Source: Rotaria socialis
Taxonomy: Eukaryota > Rotifera > Eurotatoria > Philodinida > Philodinidae
Assembly: GCA_905331475.1 (NCBI GenBank)
Contig: CAJNYU010003734.1
Span: 186,001 to 250,000, forward strand
Direction: 5' to 3'
Length of the DNA: 64,000 nucleotides
Shown: one piece after another, positions 43,099-55,198 of the stretch
Numbering within the stretch: position 1 is the stretch's first letter
How the letters are laid out: every line of letters begins with the position of its first letter
Notes under the pieces: generated by a model
The model's input: only the letters and a program-made list of their open reading frames with translations
The model's database searches: none
Told to the model about the DNA's origin: nothing
Made by a program: the position numbers and the translations under genes

Positions 43099-43463
43099 TA
43101 TATGCTTTTTTTGTTACATTCTTTTGCTCACGTGTTTTTTTTTCTCAATAAACGAAGTCCAAACGAAATTGAAGGATTTTCACTGTTTTTCCATCATATT
43201 TATTGAGCTATAGCGAGAAGAGAGAGAGAGACAGAGCGAAATCAAGCAAAAAAAGAAAAAGTTTTGTTCCATAAAACATTGAAAAGAAAAGAAGTATTTA
43301 AACTATGTATGACATCACAGAACAACACTGTTAGCTTAATATAAAATGAACAGACCCCTTTCAAATAGAAATAATCGTAATAAAAAAGTCATACAAATAA
43401 AAAATGTGTATAGTACAAAACGAGAACAATGCACATCTACTACAAGTTAATTTCTTTAAATAT
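43099..43463. other. Convergent spacer
   Basis: Short spacer between the 3' ends of the GLD-2 gene (+) and the receptor kinase gene (-). AATAAA occurs near 43147 on the plus strand. A GA-rich run sits near 43218-43240. Confidence 0.5.
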
Positions 43464-46400
43464 TTACACATAACTATCAGGTCCTTCGTTATCGTTTGGC
43501 GGCGGTGGTGGTGGTGGATGTACTGAAGTTGGTCTCAATGGTGCACGACCTCGTGGAATAACTCGAGGAACACTTGAGTCAGTCGTGGGTTGTATCGGAA
43601 TGTTATTAAATTTATTAATTAATGGCAATAGTTTATCAGAAACATTACCAGCTATTGTTCGCTGTTGATTGTTATCATTTGTTCTCGTTGTTGTTGTTGT
43701 TGTTGTTGGTGTTGGTGTTAAATATGAATCGTTTTCTTGTTGAGGATAATCTCTGTCTGATTGCGATAAATATGTATTAGATGTTTTATCACTTGCTGTC
43801 GGATAATAATCACTTGGTGATGTTGGACGATATGTAACATCATTATTATGAATAGAATGGGGTGACGGATTACTATTATCATCATAGGATGGTAATTCAC
43901 TAAAACCTTGTTCGTCACCAAACCGCAAAATATCTTCATCTGTTGCATTTTCTTCTTGATAACGATTATATTCGGTTCGATAATACTATTTAAAGAGAGA
44001 GAGAGCTATAAAACATAAAATAGAAGTATATTTGATAAATTTACTCCAAACGCTTGTTTTGATAACATTTTTGAATGACATAAGAGAGCACGAATTCGTG
44101 TCATTTCTGGTCGATGATTCTCGTCCACAAGACATTCACGAATAATAGCATAACTAAATGATGCAACAATAAATAATAAACGAGTTTAATCGTTTGGAAA
44201 CATAGAATTATATTCTACAATAATCATTCAAAGAATGAATGAAATGGCAAAAAAAGAAATTGATGTGTCGATTCCAAGTATAACAAAAAAGAGTACACTT
44301 CATTCAAACAACTTATCATTTTTATGTATCTAAAAGTTATTATTAGTAGAAATGTGTGGCGTAAGGTATTATCTTACCAAATATCCTTCTTTCGTGTACA
44401 AGGTAGAGCCAGGTAGGATAAACCGACACATCTCTAGTTGTTAGCGCCTATAGATCCTTATAGTTTTACCTGCTACATCGAAGTACAAATGATTGTTAGA
44501 TAGCCCACGAAAAATTTGAATAAATCAATATTCATAGGTGCTTATTTCTTTTTTTTGTATCGTCTCCATCGAAAAAGAATCAATATATGTTCAATCACTC
44601 GTTTGTATAGAATTCAAATTTTAAAACATCAATACTATTGCATATTTTTCTTATTTCGGACTAGGTAAATATAAATCACTTGATAAGACTTTAGATTTTT
44701 CAGGTGTTATTCATTTTAGTATTAAATTTTCGAAATATTCTTATTGTTCTTTAGATTTCTGTTTTTCTTTATGATTTTAAACGAATTTTTTTTTCTACAA
44801 ATGATATTATATCTGACAAACGAAAAAGTGTTTCGTTTAAAATTAAATATTAATCTGTATTATGAATATTATCTTACATTTGACCTGGAATTTCTTGTTG
44901 ATGTCTAAGATATTTCAGAACACGACCGTCACTAACAACACGAGCAAGTCGATGAAAAAAATTTTCTCCACCAGGTTGATTTTCTATTTCTGCCAAAAGT
45001 TGATGAAATGGTCGAACTCGACCTGAAAAAATGAATATAACACAAAAACAAAGACAATACAAAATGAACACTTACATTTAAGAAATAAAGTCCAAAGAAA
45101 TATTCCAAATGACCAGCTATTTATTGAATGGATACATTTAAAAACAAGAATAAAATTTAAAATCATAAAAATAAATCACTTACACATCGGATTTGATCGA
45201 TGATTTATTAAGTAAAATACGTTCATCAGGATTTGATGCACGTAAAATAGCTCGAGCTAGTTCTGGTGTTAAATTATGTGTTGCTATTTCATTCTATAAT
45301 AAGAAAGTCTTAATTCTATTCAGCATGTTTCTTTTTCTATTGAAACTTACATGTTTCTTTTGAATTTGAACACTATCATTTTGTGCGAGTTGCTCACGAT
45401 AATTTTTATATGTTGTCCATGTTGCCAAACTACATAAAGCATAGTATTAAAATTAAAAAAAGAAGAAAAATACCCAATGAATATACTTACCCAAAATCAC
45501 ATATTTTCATAGTAAATCTCGAACTAACTAAAACATTTCTTGCAGCAATGTCACAGTGAGCTATTTGTCGTCGATTTAAATAATCAACACCACAAGCAAC
45601 TTGATAACCAATTAATGTTAAATCATCTTCTGTTAATATACATGAATCATTTGCTTCTGCAACTGTCATTCCTTGTTGTTTTTGTTTAGCAAGTGTTTCA
45701 TACAATGATAGTTTTGTTTCTGATGTATTTGTTGATGGTTGAAGAAAACGTTTAAGCATTGATTCAAGTGAACCATTTGAACATAATTCCATTAAATAGA
45801 ATGAATCTTCATCACGTATAAGGCCACCTGTTATTACGTATTTTATTTTTGTTTCCGGATATGCAACTTTAAGTAATGAAACAATATTAACATGTTTACC
45901 AGCTTTATGCATAACTTTAATTTCATCAATTAACATTTCAGCGGCTTTTTTCTTTTGAGCCTCATGTTTTTTTTCAATCATCTCTTGACTCTCTTCAAGT
46001 TCTTCACCTTTTTTACGTTTATCACGACGACGCTCAATATTACGTATCGATTCTGGTAATAGTTTTGCAGCAACAAGACCAACCTCTGGTAGACGTATTT
46101 GATAAACAATACCATATTGACCGTGGCCAAGTTCTTTAAAATCTTCTTTTGCTTCTGGTAGTGTATCACCATTAACATAACTAAGTAATGTACGAACTTG
46201 TTGTCTTGATGCAAAATTATCTGGTAATCGTATACGCGTTAATTGTGACATCGGCGGCTTAGATTTATCCTCGGGTTCATCCGGTTGTTGAATATGAAAA
46301 ATACTTGTGTCAACAATTTTTTTCATTTTATAATATTTGACAAGCAAAACAATAAGTAGAATAAGTAGAATAAGTATTACACATGCAGATAATATTACAA

Positions 46401-49400
46401 ATACAGCTATTAATCGACGATATTTTGAATAAATATATGAAGCTAAATGAACGAATACATATATATGTACATGTATAAACGAGAGAAAAAACAGTTCGTT
46501 CTTTTTTTACTTTTAACACGTAAATCAAAACTTCGACGTAAAACCGAATCACGACCATTTATTAATTCACATGTGTAAAAACCAGTATCAGATGTTTGAA
46601 CACGAGTGATATGAATACTAAATAAAAATAAAAAATTGAATACTTTATTTTTTTACCATAAAAATATTGGCGTATTCCCATTAGATGTCAGATTATGAAA
46701 TTACAAAATTTCGATACATCTAAGCATACATAAAAACCCAATTGCAAATATTGAAGTTGACTTCATCGTACTATATGATCTACATGAATATTTTTCTGAA
46801 TGAACCATTACAATAAGCATGAATTGTAACGCCTGTTGGCATTGGTGAGCAATAATACTTCTGCGAAAAACTCTTAGCTAATTTATATTAAGATTTCATA
46901 TGAAAATTAGTAATTATCGTCAAATATGATAGTATATTTCGTATGGTAGAATGCTTAATTAATATTGGTTACTGACTTCAAGTCATTTTTACCTTCCATT
47001 AGTATCACGAAGTTGTAATGTTGAATCATCACTTGTCAATGGTACTTTATCTTTTAGCCATGTAACTTTTGGTTTGGGTTGTCCATCGTATGAACAATCA
47101 AATTCAACATTTGTACCCTCTTTTCGTTCTAATTTAAGCGATGTTGGCGCATTCGTTTTAAATCTTAATGGTACAGGATCTAAAAAGTCATAAAATTTCC
47201 GTAAAACAAAATCTATGCATATCATACAAAATATCATTTAACGTTACCATCTACTTGAATTATGTATGTATCATTCATATTTCCAATCACATCCAATCGT
47301 TTAGATAAAGCTATACATTGAATAAAGCCATTCTTGCCAATTTTTCTCAATGGTAGTGTTTTTACTTCAATAACTGTATCTCGAATAGTATCACTGATAT
47401 GTGAAAATAAATTGCATAAAATAATATAAGATAGACGAAAAAAAAAGAAAAAACCTTGTAGGGGTTAACCATTCGAGATCAGTTTGTTTCGGCTGTTTAC
47501 TTTGAATTAGAATCCATTCGGCATCAAAACGATGTCTTTCATATGTAAATAAACCATCGTCATAAACCATTTTAAGATCATCATAAATTAATTCATGGCC
47601 TTCACATCTATATTTTAAAATATCTCCAGTAACTAAACTAAATTCTGGTTTATGTACAGTAAACATATCACGACTACCTACAATATAAAAGAAAGAAAGA
47701 ATAATTTAGCTGTTTTTTGTTTGTTTTAATTTTTCTTTCTTACGTGCTAATGCTGTTAATGATTTCGCAATTAGAACTAATCCATTTTGTTCATAACAAC
47801 AAATATATTGATGACCTATTGATGGGTCATCAATTATTTGTGCATCAGTACTGACAAATTGTGTTTGAAAACTAGTTATACGATTTGATCCTGTTGATAA
47901 TACGCGTAAATTGGGTGACACTTGACATGTTTTATCAATAATATCCGATAGACAATGATCAACTGCACATTGGACATCATGAATAAATACTTTCAATGGT
48001 TGCTGTATATCAGCACGATGACGAACCGTACAAACGACACGATATAATTCACTTTCATAAATACCATAGGTATGAATGTTTATTTTATCTTTGTCATATT
48101 CATCACGCCATGGCATTGTACGTTGAATATCATTTGACATAAAAGAAAATTGGCCAACCGGATTACCAGTAACAGTTGGTTTAATGATTTTAGTGTTTTC
48201 TGATGCAGATGATTTGGCTGTAATCATTATATTTGATTCATCTTCAAATGTAATATTATGTATAGTTAATTCATATTCATAAAATTGATTATCACGATCC
48301 GATCTAAATATAGAGAACAAACGATCATGAAAGAAATTGTATATGAATAAAGTGTTTCTTCATTTTTTTTTCATCACACGATTCATGCAATTAACATTAC
48401 ACAAAAAAAAGACATGCAAATACCTTTCATCTATCTGTGAATAATATAAGAAGAAGTATATGTAAGCGTTGAGCTACTTTTTATTTCGTCTGTGCATATG
48501 ATTTCCTATACTTACATAGAATTGAGTACAAAACGTTTATCATTTCCCAATGAAATTCCATTACGTGTTATTTCAATACGAATTTTCGAGCGTGGAATAG
48601 TAAAAATAGTTATATCATATTTGCTATCTGATCCATAAGACACTGGCTGAGCAGTATCTGATTCACCTGAAGATACTTCAAGATCAAGTGATGGCTCTAA
48701 AAAAAAGAGATTTTTTTTCGTTTTCATTTTTATACGCTTATGTAATAACATACTATCAACACATATAATATCAACAGAACGCGAATAAATTCCTTGCTCA
48801 GATACACGTACACAATAAAAACGATAAGATTTATCTGGCTTGAAACCACGAAGAGTTATTGAGCTATTTCGATTGTAGACTTGTGTAAATGGATTAAATG
48901 AAGCTTTTTCAGTTTCATTTGCTATAAGATTAAGCTAGAAAATAAAGGCGAATGATTTTAATCTTATCAAGATTATAGGAAAACAACAGTTTACATTATA
49001 AATATCTTCAAACCAAAAAATGCTTGGTATTTTTCGGCCAACTTTTGTTCCATATTGAATTTCACAACTCAATCGGAGAGTTTCATCAGACATGATAGTT
49101 AAACTTGATTGATGAATTGCAATATAATCAGCTAAATAGTGTTAGAAATAAATATATTTTTGTTATATCATGAATATGGCTAATCCTACGATCGAATGAA
49201 TCATATGGAACTTTTGATATTTGACTCGGCGTATAATTACTCATACACGAGAATTCAGATAGTGTTTTTGGAATGTTTGGATGTTCTAATGCAAAACCAA
49301 TTTGAGGATCGAAAAATACTTTCTAGAGAAAAAAGAAAGAAAGAAAGATCAATGAAACAAAACTGTTTATTTGAACTAACTGCAGGTTGCAAATCCAATG

Positions 49401-50315
49401 GTGTATAGTAAACTGGAATACATACATCTACTCCATCACACATAGGCGTATTACATTTAAGTTCATTCACTTCACGTTCTCTTGAACTGCATTGACGTAA
49501 TTTACATTGACTTGCGTCTTTTGGCATCGGACATGACATTCGTGGAAACCAACTTGACGTTTGACATGGTAAATTAAAAAAATGCATACCTGTTTCTCGC
49601 AAAACTTTAGGATAAAGTCTTTTAGTAAATACAGAAGTTCCATCTGAGAAATAAAATTATTCGTAGATGCCTTTTTTTTTATAAAACAAAAACAAAAACA
49701 GTATATACCTTGAATAAATACATAGACGGATGTTTCAGATCGTTGACCATTAGTGATTTCTGAACACGTATAACGTCCAACAAGTTCGGTACGAAATTTC
49801 TCTCTTCTTAATGTAGCAGTGATTGTATAAGTGTTATTATTCATATCAAGAGATAAGTGCTATTCGGAGAAAAAAAAATCAATATTAATCATTTATCAAT
49901 GGTAATTTTGATTTTTTTCATAGAAAAGATTATTATTATTTTAGGCAAAAATACTTGCAGATTTGATTTTTTATTACAAACTAAAGTACGAGCTTACGTC
50001 ATTTGCTACTGCAGGAATAGTAAAATTGAGAGTATTTGTCGTTCCTTTACATTGCAGAAAAAATGACAGTCGACCTTGTAACGCATCGGCATGAAATTGA
50101 ATTTCACGAGGAACAAGATAGTATCGGAAAATTCGATCAACTGAATCAAGATCTGTACGTATACGCTCTGTAATATGTCCACTCGGTGGATATTCAATTT
50201 GAACACCTTGAAATAAATAAGAAAAGTTAATTTAATTCAAGATTGATTCATTTATTTTGTTACTTTGGACGTGAGAATCAGTTAAGTAGATAATGAGTAA
50301 TAATGTTCGTAACAT
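43464..50315 (-). CDS. VEGFR/PDGFR-like receptor tyrosine kinase with divergent kinase domain
   Basis: Twenty minus-strand exons: 50264-50315, 49998-50206, 49709-49859, 49381-49643, 49190-49322, 48995-49131, 48754-48934, 48516-48696, 47744-48303, 47455-47677, 47248-47393, 46993-47179, 46511-46617, 45491-46442, 45351-45429, 45184-45293, 45076-45116, 44878-45022, 44045-44153 and 43464-43985. All phases agree; 1495 residues. There is a signal peptide (MLRTLLLIIYLTDSHVQS) and a long ectodomain of Ig-like units (clearest last unit: EFDCSYDGQPKPKVTWLKD...DTGFYTC), with a Cys-rich insert (QCKLRQCSS...). The membrane helix is at 854-878. The kinase has GHGQYG (near 949), Lys970 (VAAK), Glu1017, HCDIAARN (1139-1146), DFG (1159-1161) and SDVWSFG, with a kinase insert. 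A ~30-residue charged insertion precedes helix C. The tail is Pro/Thr/Asn-rich with many Tyr. HRD is HCD. Confidence 0.85.
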
Positions 50316-50588
50316 GATCCTGCATAAAATATAATCGATCAAAACAAAATAACGTTGAGTATTAAAAACCGCTACCGTAAGTAGGAGGAAAAAATGATTC
50401 ACTCTTTTCGAGTTGCAAATCAGGATTAAAATTATACCTGACATCTAGGGGCCTTTACAATAATTCGTTAATGTTACAACGTATGAAAGGTGGCACATGC
50501 ATGTAGGTAATAAAAAAAGTGTGAGTTCGTTGTTCTTGTATATATGTTGACTTTAAATTACCAGTAAAGGAGACCAGCATAAGACGAA
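50316..50588. promoter_or_regulatory. Probable shared (bidirectional) promoter of the receptor kinase and Wntless
   Basis: The start codons of the receptor kinase gene (minus, 50315) and of Wntless (plus, 50589) are 273 bp apart, so both promoters and 5' UTRs must fit in this interval unless there are distant 5' exons. No specific binding site is recognised. Confidence 0.45.
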
Positions 50589-53500
50589 ATGGTTTATCTT
50601 GTTGTATTAGAAAAATTCTCAAGAAGAAAACTTCTAATATTCCTTATTATTCTACTGATTATTCAAATAATCTACTTTCTTCTTGGTGGTCTCAATGGTT
50701 TGTAACAAGAAGAAAAAACTTACATTTTCATTTTTAAATTAATGTTTTCGTTGTCTCTTAGGAACAAAACCAACATATGCTACTCTTCATGAATTTACTT
50801 TATGCCAATCTAAAGTCGATCGTCAATGGATTTATGATAGTCCAGAAAAAAATTGTAATGAAGAACATCTCGAATTTGAGCGCGTATGATTTAATTTAAA
50901 CTAAAAGGAATATTATTTCTTATTTTCATATTTCCATAGGAAAAAAGTTGGAAAGATTTTGTCTATATCATTCAATTACCACGTATTACACGATGGTTTC
51001 AAACATTAACATCAATCATTGTACCACGTATCGAATATGATTCGCGGGTTAATTTGAGTAAGTTCAGTTGTCTCTTTCTCTTTGAATTATTGAATTTAAT
51101 TTTTAAGGTGCAAATGCAATCTTAACATATAATGTTCGGCTTGGTTATAAAACTGATCAAATGTTTAAAGATTTGAATTCCGAATGGCAATTAGTCGCTG
51201 AATCGCAAGAATCTCGTTCTATCCAATGCCGGCCAATATTTCATTATGGAACCAAAAATAAAGTATTTTTTGCTATTTATTTAACAAAACGTTGCATCTT
51301 TCCTTTTTACTTAAGCATATACCTGATGGATACACATGCGAACCATTAGCTTTTCTGGAATTATCTACATTGAAATACCCATACTATTTAATTAATTTAC
51401 AAATAGTTGATAAAAATGGTCTGTCGCAAGATATTGGTAAACTTAAATCATTTGACTTCGTTGTTAGTATTAACGTTTAGTTTAAAATTTTGAAAAGCAA
51501 ATGTTAACATTTAGGGTATTCATCAAACAGAAAAGTTTACGAAATTATGGTATACATTGAAAACAATGACATTTCCTATTGTTCTTGCCAGTCTCATTTG
51601 GTTTTGTCGACAAATGAAACGTGCACAAAAAACTTATACAAATCTTGACAAGTAATTATTTCACTTGAATTAATTGATATCAGAATGAAAAAAAAAGTAC
51701 AAAGTAAGATAAGAAAAGATTAGATATCTCTGTTCCAAAATGCAAGTTTTGGCCTGTGTTCTACATTGAAATTTCTCTTTGTAAATATTTTCTGGTTATG
51801 AGAGGCCCTGCTCAAAACCCTATTTACTTAAAACTTTCCAAAATACAAGAAACTATAACAAAAGTATTCTAAATTTTGTTTCAACAGTACGATTTACTTT
51901 TTGCTTTGAACCGAACATTAGTGGTGATGTGTGGAGAAGTTGTGTCTACTCTTATTTAGAAAATCGAAAATGATGACCTACATAATATTCTGATAATGTT
52001 ATAACTTGGTAGAAACTCGATTGGAATGAGCGTTTTTGATAGTATATTGATTGAATTATCAATTTTATTTGCGGATTATTTTCTTGTACAAAATAATAAA
52101 AATATTTGAAAGATGTTTCCGTGGAAAACTTTTAGTCGAATAAGTAGAGTTTGCGAGACACTGATATGATATGTAATTTCAACATGGGATGATAAAATTT
52201 CGAAATGTTGAAAGTGATAAAGAATGAATAACGCTAAATTCCATGTATTTTTCATACCGTGTGCATTTTGCCTAGGTGAAAACAAACACGATTCTATAGC
52301 CCTACGTTTATTAGGTTGTCTGTCGAAAGTTGTTGCACTGTTTTGCGTTTCTTTAAATAGCTAGTGATGTTTATCACAAGTAAAAACTATGACTATGGTT
52401 TTCGATAAAAAAAAACAATAAGAAGGCAGATATCCTACGGTCAGGGTGAGAAAGAAAGTGATGTCATATGTAGTTCTTTCTAATTGACACTCCTGGTACA
52501 ATAGAAAATGAGAATGAACTAGTGGTAGATATATACAAAAACCAAACAACCAATACTCGATAGTAGCCCGAGTGCGTACGTTAACATCTTGCATTTTTCC
52601 TATCGTAAAAAGTATGAATATCAACACTTATTGAGTTATCTCTGGTGAGAAACTTACCCAATATTGAGCAACTCTTTTATGTAAATATTATTGGTCGATC
52701 GCAAAGGTGTCGGCCTCGGAAAAGAGCCTGTGCTCTTCGTTAAACTTATGTATTCACCTGTATACAATTATTTTCAAGTTGAAAAATACTTTCAGTCATT
52801 CCTAAAATGCAGCATAAAAATCTATTTATAATTCATTACTGTTTACTTAACAGTGCAATATAAGATATGAATATTTCATTTAGATTAATATTCTTACTTG
52901 GCCTATCAGCATGTATACTCAATGGTTAGTTTTATCAAAGCAATTTCACAGTTTGAATGTGATAAATTTTATCATTTTGTTTTTAGCTCCCATAGAATGG
53001 TTAACACTTGTAATGCCTTTCAATGGTTTTCAAATCTACAGTGAAATTCGCCAAGGATTTTTTCTTACTGTTCTTTTGACTTTCTGGCTATTCTTTGCTG
53101 GTGAACATGTTGTTGTGAGCAGTTCTATCTGTCGTCAAATTGATCTGTATCTTCATTATATTTTGCATAGGATAAAAGTGCTAATCATGGTTTATTTTCA
53201 TATGGAAAATATATTGTTTTACTTTGGTTTGCTTCATGCGCTTTACTCATTTTTGAATTATGTGAACGGTACAAATCAATAACAAGCTATTACTTTATCT
53301 ATTATTATCCTGATTGCTTTTTTTTTCTAGAGGATTTCAACTTTGGAATCCATTTCATTCAATATGGTCTACACGTGTTGGCCGTAATGTCAGTTTAACG
53401 TTTCTTATACTTGCTGGTTTATCCAGTTTTACCTATATTATTTGTCTTACTGTACTTGTTGTACGTGTTTTCTGGAATATTCGTAGTAAACAAGGTGAAC

Positions 53501-54045
53501 TTGCAGCAATGCGCCGTATTCGACGCTTGATATATCAGGTATGTTGAATGAAATTATTTTAAAAAAGTATCAACATTAATACTTGATTTGTAATATGAAG
53601 GGAGCATTTTATCGATTTCAATTTATGTTATTAACAACGATACTCTGTGCTATAATTACAATTGTTTCATATTATCTAAGTCAACTTGATGAAACATACT
53701 GGGTTTGGAATACAGAAAAACCAGCTAAAATTCAATATTCAGGAGCATTTATAACTGGTAAAAGAAAAACAAAGCTGATTTAATTGATATTTTTTAAATT
53801 TCATTTGTAGGAGTCTATGGTATGTTGAATATATATGTTTTTGCTATTTTGGTACTTTTCTCACCAGTAATCTCAAATGTAGATGATATGGATGAATTAA
53901 GTAAGTGAACGAAAATAAAGTGAACATGTAGTGAAAAAAGAATTTTGATCTTTTAGCATTGGCCAGTGATGATGGGAATGTTATGCATTTAACTAATAAT
54001 CAAACATCTGCTTATCAAATGATTAGTAAAGCAGCTATCAGTTAA
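50589..54045 (+). CDS. WLS: Wntless (Wnt secretion receptor)
   Basis: Thirteen exons: 50589-50697, 50762-50883, 50940-51057, 51108-51262, 51316-51462, 51515-51651, 52884-52924, 52987-53114, 53171-53268, 53331-53538, 53601-53757, 53811-53900 and 53957-54045; 532 residues (human 541). The first helix (LLIFLIILLIIQIIYFLLGG) is followed by a lumenal domain and multiple C-terminal membrane segments. Matching family phrases are GIHQTEKFTKLWYTLKT, PIEWLTL, EIRQGFFLTVLLTFW, FFAGEHV, GFQLWNPFHSIWST and GAFITGVYGMLNIYVFA. Wntless carries lipid-modified Wnt proteins from ER/Golgi to the cell surface. Intron 6 is 1.23 kb. The acceptor before exon 11 (ATGAAG) has a poor pyrimidine tract but is supported by reading phase and alignment. 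Confidence 0.95.
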
Positions 54046-55198
54046 AAAATTATTAACGATTTTTGTGTAATAAATAGAGTCAAATAGTTTGTTTTGTAAA
54101 ATACTCAGCGATCTCGCAACTTTCTGTTTCTTGAAGATCTGTTTTCTTTTTGTACTAGTCCATTTTGTATAACAATATTCATATAGATTTTGTTATGTTA
54201 TTAGGAATTATTCATTTATGACGTTCATACCTTTGTGGATTTTTGTTTTTTTTTTGTCTACATAATTCTCAGTTTGAAAAATTATTAAAATATCGAAATC
54301 ATTTGTTTTTACGAAAAAATAACTTGATCGGTTTTCCCCGAAGCTGCGCCATTCAATGGTCTGAATACTTTGATAAAAAGTAAAAAATCAGATAAACAAT
54401 ACTACAAACGTTCGATATGCCGAGCTCTTTCAAACACAAACACCAGGAATTATTTTCATTGGAGTTTGAATTAACAAGAAAAATTATTAGCAATCTTACA
54501 GCACTTGGAAAGTTCTATTTTCGGACTGCATTAATAAAAAGTTTGGCACACAATTAAATGATTTCTATGATCTAAATTATTTGCAAACCACAATTTCTAA
54601 TAAACATTGCCAATTTGAACAGAGCTGTTTATTTCGTTGAATACGATGATGTTCAAAAAGTTGTACGACTGAATATCGTGAGGAAGAGAGGCCACTTCGA
54701 CTCTCGCCTTGATTTATACTACAGCGATATCTTACATTTTTCGTATTTGGAAAAAGATACTGAATAATTTTTTAAAACAACTTCAAAGAATTGCACATTT
54801 CAGATTTTTTATGTTGATACTTTTCATCGAAAATTTTGATTCATTTTTTTGTAGAGAATTGAATGGAGAGTTTACGAGGAAAAAAGATGAAGACATACCG
54901 ATGAAATTTAGTCATCGATATTGAAAGGATTATTTTGAATTTTCTCGGATGTCATGCAAAAATTTTACCTGCAACTATAGTGAAATGTTCTTTTTTGTCT
55001 TTTTAAGTAAAAGATGTATTAAAAATTGACTACTTAAAAATATCATTCTCAAATAGAAAAGTCATTTATTTGTACAATTACGAATTTAATTACAACTAGA
55101 CTGTCTTATTAATTTACAGAAAATACTATGACGTGATTTAGGAGTATTTTTCTACAAGTTTTCATTTTGCGTTTATATATATCTATTTTTTCTTCAAG
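54046..55198. other. Spacer between Wntless and GPR155
   Basis: AT-rich 1.15 kb. It holds the Wntless 3' UTR and the GPR155 promoter. A 71-codon ORF (54709-54924) looks random. Nothing else recognisable. Confidence 0.5.

Noticed and set aside
43718..43948. Second minus ORF overlapping the receptor kinase tail
   Set aside because: Shadow frame of the Pro/Thr-rich tail; Ile/His-rich composition.
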